From the NCBI GenBank assembly GCA_050260095.1, contig JBLNBQ010000119.1, forward strand, positions 1 through 31,251: a stretch of DNA of 31,251 nucleotides, read 5' to 3'. Under the pieces are notes generated by a model, which was not told the DNA's origin, ran no database searches, and was given only the letters and a program-made list of their open reading frames with translations. The first letter of the stretch is position 1, and the number at the start of each line of letters is the position of its first letter. Both the position numbers and the translations under genes were made by a program. This DNA comes from JBLNBQ01 sp050260095 (GTDB taxonomy: Bacteria > Bacillota > UBA5301 > DYFA01). This document shows positions 15,983 to 24,982 of the stretch, piece by piece.

Positions 15983-16822
15983 ATGCAGCAAGAAGCGCTC
16001 CTGGAGCGGGCGGCGCCGTCCGAGGAGGGCGGGTCCACCCGCTCCGGGGGCGGCGCGGCCGCCCCGTCCGCGGCCGAGGAGACGATGACCATCGTCGAGC
16101 ACCTTGGCGAGCTTCGGCGGAGGATCATCGTTTCGTTATTGGCGGCCGTCATCGGCACGGGGATCGGCTGGTTCCACGCCGGCCGGTTCGTCCACTTCCT
16201 CGCCCGGCAGGTGGGGTCGTTCGTCTTCTTCGCCCCCACCGAGGCTTTCTTCGCCTACATGGAGGTGGCGCTCGGCCTCGGCCTGGTGATCGCGTCGCCG
16301 GTCATTCTGGCCCAGGCCTGGCTCTTCCTAGTGCCGGGTCTGCTGCCCAAGGAAGCGCAGTTCTTCAAACGGTGGGCGCCCTGGGTCATTGCGCTCTTTG
16401 TGGCGGGGATGGGCTTCGGTTACTTTGCAGTCTATCCCATCGCGCTCAAGTTCTTCTTCCGGATGGGGCGCAACATGACCGCCGCCCTGGCGATCGAACA
16501 GTACCTGGGGTTTGTCTGGACCTGGATCTTCCCGTTCGGGCTGATGTTCGAGTTGCCGCTGGTGCTGGTGGCCTTGGCGAAGCTGGGCGTCGTCACCGCG
16601 CCGCGGCTGAGGGAGAGCCGGAAATACTTCCTGTTCGGGGCCTACGTGGTGGCGGTGTTCATCGCTCCGTCCGAACTGGTGCTGCAGTTCTTGATCGCTT
16701 TGCCGCTGCTCATCCTGTACGAGTTGAGCATCCCGGTGGTGGCCCGGGTTAAGCCGATCAGCCTCTACAACTGGGACGACGCCGAGGAGGCAGCCCCTGA
16801 GGAGGTACCGCCAGGCGAATGA
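15983..16822 (+). CDS. tatC: TatC, twin-arginine receptor subunit (first copy)
   Basis: A 279-residue membrane protein with six hydrophobic segments. Signature parts are VEHLGELRRRII (with the conserved signal-binding Glu), the periplasmic loop FFAPTEAFFAYMEVAL, and the FPFGLMFELPLVLV segment. TatC recognises the twin-arginine signal peptide. The start ATG at 15983 leaves a 30-residue Gly/Ser/Ala-rich N-terminal extension; a later ATG at 16085, directly before TIVEHLGELR, is an alternative. The TPPDP-type element common before the last helix is replaced by IAPSELVLQ, and that motif is retained in the second copy. The gene ends in ATGA overlap with the next tatC. Confidence 0.93.
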   Translation: MQQEALLERAAPSEEGGSTRSGGGAAAPSAAEETMTIVEHLGELRRRIIVSLLAAVIGTGIGWFHAGRFVHFLARQVGSFVFFAPTEAFFAYMEVALGLGLVIASPVILAQAWLFLVPGLLPKEAQFFKRWAPWVIALFVAGMGFGYFAVYPIALKFFFRMGRNMTAALAIEQYLGFVWTWIFPFGLMFELPLVLVALAKLGVVTAPRLRESRKYFLFGAYVVAVFIAPSELVLQFLIALPLLILYELSIPVVARVKPISLYNWDDAEEAAPEEVPPGE

Positions 16823-17589
16823 GTGAACTCGGACTCTCCTCCGACATCATCAAGAACGGCGCCATCCAGGTCTTCCACCGCCTGGACGAAGTGCGGCGCC
16901 GGATCATCGTGACGCTCATCGGTCTCTCCGTCTGTTCGGCGGCGGGATGGTATCTTTCGCCGCGCATCCTGGCCCGGCTGACCGCGCTGGTGCCGAAGGT
17001 CATCTACACCACGCCGGCGGAGGCGTTCCTCACTCAGATCGAACTCGCCATCGTCCTGGGCCTCTTTCTCTCGCTTCCGCTCATCCTGTGGGAGATTTGG
17101 GCGTTCACGATGCCCTTCCTGCCGGTGGCGCAGCGGCGCCGCACCTTCTGGGTGGTTCCCACGGCCTTCGTGCTGTTCGTGGGAGGGGCCAGTTTCTGCT
17201 TCTTCTACGTGCTGCCGGCGGCCCTCAAGTTCTTCATGGGTTTCGGGTCGGCCGACCTCAAGCCGATGATCCAGTTCCGCAGCCTGGTGAAGTTCGGCGA
17301 GGCGCTGGTCATCCCGTTCGGGCTGATGTTCGAACTGCCTGTCGTGGCGTTCTTCCTCTCCAAGGTTGGCGTTCTGAAGCCGGAGCCGTTGGCCCGGAAC
17401 CGGAAGTTCGCCTTCTTCGGGTGCGCCATCGCAGCGGCGCTCATCACTCCGACGCCTGACCCCTTCAACATGAGCTTGATGCTGGCGCCGATGTACCTAA
17501 TGTACGAGATCAGCATCTGGGTCTCGAAGGGAGTCTGGCGAGGAAAAAGGAAGCGGCAGGAAAGGGAAGCGGCTCAGGACGGAGAATAG
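16819..17589 (+). CDS. tatC: TatC, second tandem copy
   Basis: A 256-residue TatC paralogue, starting within the stop region of the first copy (ATGA). It has FHRLDEVRRRIIV at the N-terminus, where the conserved Glu is kept, then TTPAEAFLTQIELAI in the first outer loop. IPFGLMFELPVVAF follows, and TPTPDPFNMSLML, the normal TatC motif before the last helix. The two copies are clearly different in sequence, so this is an old duplication and not a recent repeat. They may form a mixed TatC complex or serve different substrates. The C-terminus is rich in Lys and Arg. A hairpin with the arms TGGGGC/GCCCCA follows shortly after the stop, without a T-run. Confidence 0.93.
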   Translation: MSELGLSSDIIKNGAIQVFHRLDEVRRRIIVTLIGLSVCSAAGWYLSPRILARLTALVPKVIYTTPAEAFLTQIELAIVLGLFLSLPLILWEIWAFTMPFLPVAQRRRTFWVVPTAFVLFVGGASFCFFYVLPAALKFFMGFGSADLKPMIQFRSLVKFGEALVIPFGLMFELPVVAFFLSKVGVLKPEPLARNRKFAFFGCAIAAALITPTPDPFNMSLMLAPMYLMYEISIWVSKGVWRGKRKRQEREAAQDGE

Positions 17590-17637
17590 CACAAATGGGG
17601 CTTGCCCCAAAGGGACTTTCCATGCGAATATCTGGAT

Positions 17638-17820
17638 GTCCGAGCCGTCCCGCCTAAAGCGAACGCCAGGGCGGGTGGCCGGGGCCGGCGGGAACCGGCC
17701 CAAAGGGTGCGCCGGGAAACGGGCGCGCCTCCCGCATCGGAAAGGCATCCATGAACCGTTCGACCGGCGCGAGCCGGCCGGACGCTAGTGGCGGCATCCG
17801 AACGGGTGCCGCCGTTTTTT
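17638..17820 (+). promoter_or_regulatory. Structured leader ending in a terminator before moaA (candidate Moco-type riboswitch)
   Basis: The 279-bp spacer 17590-17868 folds into a multi-branch structure. An outer stem GTCCG (17638-17642) pairs with CGGAC (17779-17783). Inside are CCCGCC/GGCGGG (17649-17654 with 17670-17675), GGGCCGG/CCGGCCC (17682-17688 with 17695-17701) and GCGCC/GGCGC (17709-17713 with 17722-17726). The fourth hairpin is CCGGC-GCGA-GCCGG (17764-17777), capped by a GNRA tetraloop. Directly after the outer stem stands a T-tailed terminator, and then only 48 nt remain to moaA. The layout is that of a transcription-attenuating riboswitch, and moaA is the typical target of Moco riboswitches. 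The family assignment is inference. Confidence 0.55.
17790..17820 (+). terminator. Intrinsic terminator in the moaA leader
   Basis: GGCGGCA (17790-17796) pairs with TGCCGCC (17807-17813), followed by G and six T (17815-17820). It could simply end the tat operon. However, no room for a full promoter remains between it and moaA (start at 17869), which argues for regulated read-through. Confidence 0.8.
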
Positions 17821-17868
17821 CCATGTGCGGGGCGGAGCAGGATGCACCGCACCCAGGAGGTGAGCCAG

Positions 17869-18900
17869 ATGAAAGACGCATTTGGGCGCGAGATCTCGTA
17901 TCTGCGGATCGCGGTGACGGATCGGTGCAACCTGCGCTGCACCTACTGCATGCCGGCGGAGGGCGTTGCTCCCCAGCGGCACGAGGAGATTCTTCGCTAC
18001 GAGGAGATCGCCCGGTTGGTGAGCGCCGGGATTTCCACCGGCATCCGGCGGGTGCGGCTCACCGGCGGCGAGCCGTTGGTCCGGCGCGACATCGTCGACC
18101 TGGTGGCTGCCCTGAAAGCGCTTCCGGGCCTCGATGAGATTTCGCTCACGACCAATGGGACGCTCCTGGCGCCGCTCGCCGCACGCCTCGCCGCGGCCGG
18201 CTTGAGAAGGGTGAACGTCAGCCTCGACTCCCTGCGTCCCGATCGCTTCCGCTTCCTGACCCGGGGCGGCGAGGTCGACCGGGTGCTCGCCGGGATCGAC
18301 CAGGCGCTGGCGGTTGGCCTCGGTCCGGTTAAGATTAACGCCGTGGTCATGGCCGGAGTCAACGACGACGAACTGCTCGACCTTGCCCGGTTGAGCCTCC
18401 AGCGCGAGGTGCACGTCCGGTTCATCGAACTCATGGCCATCGGCCAGAGCGCCGCCCGCGGCGGCGGGTACGTGGCCAGCGCGGTGCTCTGGGAGCGCCT
18501 GCAGCCCCTGGTGGCCGAGGTGGGCGGCGCGGTGGAGGAGCACGTGCCGGGAAACGGGCCGGCCCGGTCGTACCGGTTGAGCGGCGCCCGGGGCACCGTC
18601 GGCTTCATCAGCCCCGTCTCCGACCGGTTCTGCGACCGGTGCAACCGGCTGCGCCTGACGGCCGACGGCCACCTGCGGCCTTGCCTGCTTTCCTCGCGCG
18701 AGATCGACGTGAGAGACGCGCTGCGCAGCGCCGCATCCCCCCGGGAACTGGCCGACCTCTTCCGCCAGGCGGTGGCGCTCAAGCCGGCCGAACAGGAGTT
18801 TCCCCAAGCCGCCCCCGGACAGTGCGGCGCGGGTCTTCCCGCGGCCGACGAGACCCGGGACTGCCGGCCAGGGCGTTACATGTCGCAGATCGGAGGCTAG
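17869..18900 (+). CDS. moaA: MoaA, GTP 3',8-cyclase (radical SAM)
   Basis: A 343-residue radical SAM enzyme for the first step of molybdenum-cofactor synthesis, turning GTP into 3',8-cyclo-GTP together with MoaC. The N-terminal cluster is C20-x3-C24-x2-C27 (CNLRCTYC). The C-terminal cluster is C255-x2-C258-x13-C272 (FCDRCNRLRLTADGHLRPC). TGGEPLVRRD is the SAM-binding GGEP motif. It ends in the family's double glycine (MSQIGG), needed in catalysis. ATG 17869 is chosen because CAGGAGGTG lies just upstream; longer frames would read through the terminator. The moaC start follows 3 bp after the stop. Confidence 0.97.
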   Translation: MKDAFGREISYLRIAVTDRCNLRCTYCMPAEGVAPQRHEEILRYEEIARLVSAGISTGIRRVRLTGGEPLVRRDIVDLVAALKALPGLDEISLTTNGTLLAPLAARLAAAGLRRVNVSLDSLRPDRFRFLTRGGEVDRVLAGIDQALAVGLGPVKINAVVMAGVNDDELLDLARLSLQREVHVRFIELMAIGQSAARGGGYVASAVLWERLQPLVAEVGGAVEEHVPGNGPARSYRLSGARGTVGFISPVSDRFCDRCNRLRLTADGHLRPCLLSSREIDVRDALRSAASPRELADLFRQAVALKPAEQEFPQAAPGQCGAGLPAADETRDCRPGRYMSQIGG

Positions 18901-18903
18901 ACG

Positions 18904-19389
<486 letters not shown>

Positions 19390-19436
19390 TGGCCCGGCAC
19401 GGTCTTTTCGAGACGATGGCGAAGGAGCGTTGTGAG

Positions 19437-20375
19437 ATGGAAGGACGGATCGTCGCAGTCAGCACCAGCGCCACCAAGTCGGTGCGCAAGCAGAATGTCC
19501 CGGAGGTGATCCTCAGGGAGGAGTGGGGCATCGAAGGCGACGCCCATGCGGCCGGTTGGCACCGGCAGGTCAGCCTTCTGGCGCTCGAGTCCATCCGCAA
19601 AATGCAGGCGAAAGGCCTGCAGGTGGGTCCCGGCGACTTCGCGGAGAACCTCACCACTGAAGGTTTGGAACTGGTCAGCCTTCCGATCGGGACGAAGCTG
19701 CGGGTGGGCGACGAGGTGCTGCTCGAGGTGACCCAGATCGGCAAGGAGTGCCACACGCGGTGCGCCATCTACTACCAGGCGGGCGACTGCGTGATGCCCC
19801 GGGAGGGCATCTTCGCGCGGGTGCTCAAGGGCGGGCGGATCGTCCCCGGCGACCGGATCGCCGTGGCTCAGCCCGAACCCGGCCCTTGGCGGGTGGCCGT
19901 GCTGACCGCCAGCGACAAAGGTTCCCGGGGTGAGCGGGTCGACGAGAGCGGGCCGGCCATCACGCGGATCATGGAGGGCATCGGCGCCAAGACGGTCCAT
20001 TATGAGGTGCTCCCCGACGAACGGGCGGCGCTGGCCCAGGCGATGGCGGCTCTCTGCGACCGGCAGGAGTGCGACCTCATCCTGACCACGGGCGGCACCG
20101 GCCTGGGTCCCCGCGATGTGACTCCCGAGGCGACCCTCGACGTGATCGAACGGGGCGTTCCCGGCCTTGCCGAGGCGATGCGCGCCGTCTCGCTGGCCAA
20201 GACGCCGCGGGCCATGCTCTCGCGGGCGGTCGCCGGGGTGCGGGGGCGCACGCTCATCGTGAACCTGCCCGGCAGCCCGAAGGCGGTGGCCGAGTGCTTG
20301 GAGGTCATCCTGCCCGCCCTGCCGCACGCGCTCGGGATTCTCACCGGCCGGGAGGGCGAGTGCGCCCGCCGGTAG
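19437..20375 (+). CDS. MOSC domain - Mog/MoaB fusion protein
   Basis: A 312-residue fusion. Residues 1-150 are a MOSC domain (sulfur-carrier fold of molybdenum-cofactor sulfurases) with the expected Cys in GKECHTRCAIYYQAGDC and the run GIFARVLKGG. Residues about 152-312 are a Mog/MoaB domain, which adenylylates molybdopterin before metal insertion. It has TTGGTGLGPRDVTPEA around residue 215 and LPGSPKAVAECL near the end. The ATG at 19437 is preferred because AAGGAG stands 9 nt before it; in-frame ATGs at 19389 and 19416 are possible and would add up to 16 residues. The Mog part supplies the substrate used by MoeA. The strong terminator at 20404 closes the operon. Confidence 0.9.
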   Translation: MEGRIVAVSTSATKSVRKQNVPEVILREEWGIEGDAHAAGWHRQVSLLALESIRKMQAKGLQVGPGDFAENLTTEGLELVSLPIGTKLRVGDEVLLEVTQIGKECHTRCAIYYQAGDCVMPREGIFARVLKGGRIVPGDRIAVAQPEPGPWRVAVLTASDKGSRGERVDESGPAITRIMEGIGAKTVHYEVLPDERAALAQAMAALCDRQECDLILTTGGTGLGPRDVTPEATLDVIERGVPGLAEAMRAVSLAKTPRAMLSRAVAGVRGRTLIVNLPGSPKAVAECLEVILPALPHALGILTGREGECARR

Positions 20376-20403
20376 CCGACCGGCTGGAAGAACGGGGACA
20401 ATC

Positions 20404-20443
20404 CCGGGGGGCTTGCGGCCGGTGGCGGCCGGGGCCCCCTTTT
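20404..20443 (+). terminator. Rho-independent terminator of the moaA-moaC-MOSC/Mog operon
   Basis: The outer stem GGGGGC (20407-20412) pairs with GCCCCC (20434-20439). An inner stem CGGCC (20416-20420) pairs with GGCCG (20427-20431). Four T follow. It lies about 30 bp after the stop of the fusion gene. Confidence 0.75.
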
Positions 20444-20498
20444 CCGTTGCCTTGCCGAGTTGTTCCGGGCGGGAGGTTTGGAAGCGCCAGGGAATCAC

Positions 20499-20544
20499 AT
20501 AAGCAAGACTTATAAGCAAAACAGTCTGAAATCTTCCGGAAGAT
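20499..20544 (+). promoter_or_regulatory. AT-rich control region before hppA with direct repeats and a palindrome
   Basis: Between the terminator and hppA the base composition drops sharply. Two 11-bp direct repeats, ATAAGCAAGAC (20499-20509) and ATAAGCAAAAC (20512-20522), differ by one base and start 13 bp apart. A perfect 14-bp palindrome, ATCTTCCGGAAGAT, follows at 20531-20544. TATAAG (20511-20516) could be a -10 element, but no good -35 stands at the right distance. A binding site for a dimeric regulator is plausible; the regulator is unknown. Confidence 0.4.
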
Positions 20545-20626
20545 AAATCCGGCTTACGGGAATAGAAGGAATGCTTGGCAGGCTCTCGAATACTCCTCAA
20601 CATTATTTGGGGAGAGGAGCGTTTGC

Positions 20627-22813
<2,187 letters not shown>

Positions 22814-22845
22814 GCGAGCGTTCCGGTCGTAGACCTGGACGCGAC

Positions 22846-22885
22846 GGGGGGCGGGCCTGAGCGGCCCGCCTCCCCTGCTTTTTTT
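22846..22885 (+). terminator. Rho-independent terminator of hppA
   Basis: GGCGGGCC (22850-22857) pairs with GGCCCGCC (22863-22870) around a 5-nt loop. The stem is extended by GGGG/CCCC with one bulged base and followed by seven T (22879-22885). Confidence 0.88.
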
Positions 22886-22934
22886 CCCTGCGACCGCCCA
22901 TCGCCTGCCGCCTGGCGCCTGCGGGAGGAGACCG

Positions 22935-22978
22935 CCCCCGGCGGAGCGAAGTACGAGGGCGGAGAACCGCGCCGGGGG
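22935..22978 (+). promoter_or_regulatory. Hairpin covering the ribosome site of the molybdopterin oxidoreductase
   Basis: CCCCCGGC (22935-22942) pairs perfectly with GCCGGGGG (22971-22978). Inside lies a small GCGG-AGAA-CCGC hairpin. The 3' arm contains the G-run that would serve as ribosome site for the TTG start at 22989, so the fold could restrict translation. No promoter was recognised in this spacer (22886-22988). Confidence 0.4.
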
Positions 22979-22988
22979 GACGACGAGG

Positions 22989-24977
22989 TTGCGCACGTGT
23001 TGCCCGCTGGACTGTTGGGATGTCTGCGGCCTGGAGGCCGAGATAGAGCAGGGGAGGGTCATCCGGCTGTCGCCCGACCCCCGGCATCCTGTCGCCCGCG
23101 GGGCGGCCTGCGTCAAGTCCCGCTGCCTGACCCGCCTGCTCAATCATCCCGAACGCCTCATGCATCCCTTGGGGAAAACCAAGCGCGGGGGGTTCGAACG
23201 CCTCTCCTGGGACGCGGCGCTGGCGCGGTGGGCCGAGACGCTGGCGCAGGCGAAGGCCGAAGGCGGCCCGCTGTCCGTCCTGCATTACACCGACAGCGGT
23301 TCGCAAGGGGTGCTCAAGGCGCTCGACAAGCGCTTCTTCGCCCGGTTCGGGGGTTCGACTGTGCCCCGGGGCAGCCTCTGCAACTCCGCCGGGCTCGCCG
23401 CACAGGCCTACGATTTTGGAACGGGTTGCTCGCACGAGCCCGAGGACTTGCGAAACAGCCGCCTCGTCGTTCTCTGGGGCCGTAACCCCCTGGACACCAA
23501 CTTCCACGTCGCCTGGCTGGTGCGGGAGGCGCGCCAGGCCGGCGCCACGGTGGTGCTGATCGACCCGCTCCGGACCCGCTCGGCCGCACTGGCTGATTGG
23601 GTTTTGCAGCCCCGGCCCGGCACCGACGCCGCTCTGGCGCAGGCGGTGGCGCGGGAACTCATCGAGTCCGGCCGGTACGACCAGGCGTTCGTGCGGGAGC
23701 GGGTGGCGGGCTTCGACGCCTACCGGACCCGAGTCCGCGACTGGACGCCGGAGCGGGCCGCCGGGGTTACGGGAGTCGCGGCGGAGGACATCCGCCGCCT
23801 AGCCGACCTCTTCGCCGGCTGTTATCCTGCCGCCATCCTGCTCGGGTACGGCCCGCAGCGCTACCTGCATGGAGGGTCGACCATCCGGGCGATCGACGCC
23901 CTGGGCGCCTTGAGCGGAAACGTGGGTACGGCAGGCGGCGGCGTCAACTACGCCCACCGGCTCTGGCACGATCTGAAGCCCATCGACGGGCGGGAACTGC
24001 CGCAGGAAGTCCGCCACGTCCGGCGGGCGCTGCTCGGCGAGGACCTGGAGAAGCTGGCCCGGGCGGGGGCTCCGGTCAGGGCGGCCGTGTTCGCCCACAC
24101 CAACCCCGCCGGCCAGGCGCCGGATACGGCCCGGGTTCGGGCCGCCCTGGCGAGCGTGCCGTTCAAAGTGGTGATCGACCTCTTCCTGACTGATACCGCG
24201 GCGCAGGCGGAGTTGGTTCTTCCGGCGGCCGCCTTCACCGAGGAAGAGGATGCCTATAAGGCTTCGACCACCTCCTACCTCACTTACGGCCCGCAATTGG
24301 TGGAGCCGCCAGGGGAGTGCCGCACCGAGCGCGAGATGTATCGCAGCCTCGCCGGGCTTCTCGGAATGGCTGAAGCCGAGGCCGAACTGGCCTGGCCGGC
24401 CGGCAAGTGGCTGGCGGAGCTGCTCGAGCCTTTCGGCGGGGAGGCGGCCTTGGCCCGCTTGCGGGAGGACGGCGTGTTGCGTCACCCGCGCGCCGCGGCT
24501 GTCCCGTTCGCCGATGGACGCTTTCCCACTCCCTCCGGGAAAGTCGAACTCTTGTCGGAGGTCGCAGCCCGCGACGGGCAAGATCCGGTCGCCGGAGTGC
24601 CGTGGCCGTGGCCTGAATCCGCCCCTGGGCCATACGCTTTCCGCCTGCTCAGCCCGCAGCCCAGGCACCGCCTCCACTCGATCTTCGGCAACCAGGGAGG
24701 ACCCGCCTCCGAGCAGGTCGCCCGGATCAACCCGGAGGACGGTCGCCGGGTGGGGTTGGCGGACGGCGACGAGGCGCTGCTCGAATCGGCGCAGGGTACG
24801 CTCTCGGTTCCCGTCCGCTTCGACGCCGGGGTGGCGCCGGGGCTGATCGTCATCCCCAACGGCGGGTGGGACCGCCACGGCGGGACGGTCAACTGGCTGA
24901 CCCGCGCCCTCGTCTCCGACATGGGTGACCAGGCCGCGTACTACGAAACGCAGTGCAACCTCGCAAAAGCAAGGTGA
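22989..24977 (+). CDS. Molybdopterin-dependent oxidoreductase (DMSO-reductase superfamily), cytoplasmic
   Basis: A 662-residue enzyme of the bis-molybdopterin-guanine-dinucleotide group. An N-terminal [4Fe-4S] site is formed by Cys5, Cys9, Cys13 and Cys41 (CPLDCWDVC...AACVK). The MGD-binding domains follow. Cys131 in RGSLCNSAG sits where the molybdenum (or tungsten) ligand is expected, by comparison with formate dehydrogenase; this is inference. PTPSGKVEL and a late cofactor-binding domain (NPEDGRRVGLADGD) complete the fold. No signal peptide is present, so it acts in the cytoplasm. The start is TTG at 22989; no other start lies before the cluster. No iron-sulfur or membrane partner gene is adjacent, and the substrate is unknown. 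Five bp separate it from the actin-like gene. Confidence 0.9.
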   Translation: MRTCCPLDCWDVCGLEAEIEQGRVIRLSPDPRHPVARGAACVKSRCLTRLLNHPERLMHPLGKTKRGGFERLSWDAALARWAETLAQAKAEGGPLSVLHYTDSGSQGVLKALDKRFFARFGGSTVPRGSLCNSAGLAAQAYDFGTGCSHEPEDLRNSRLVVLWGRNPLDTNFHVAWLVREARQAGATVVLIDPLRTRSAALADWVLQPRPGTDAALAQAVARELIESGRYDQAFVRERVAGFDAYRTRVRDWTPERAAGVTGVAAEDIRRLADLFAGCYPAAILLGYGPQRYLHGGSTIRAIDALGALSGNVGTAGGGVNYAHRLWHDLKPIDGRELPQEVRHVRRALLGEDLEKLARAGAPVRAAVFAHTNPAGQAPDTARVRAALASVPFKVVIDLFLTDTAAQAELVLPAAAFTEEEDAYKASTTSYLTYGPQLVEPPGECRTEREMYRSLAGLLGMAEAEAELAWPAGKWLAELLEPFGGEAALARLREDGVLRHPRAAAVPFADGRFPTPSGKVELLSEVAARDGQDPVAGVPWPWPESAPGPYAFRLLSPQPRHRLHSIFGNQGGPASEQVARINPEDGRRVGLADGDEALLESAQGTLSVPVRFDAGVAPGLIVIPNGGWDRHGGTVNWLTRALVSDMGDQAAYYETQCNLAKAR

Positions 24978-24982
24978 GTGAG

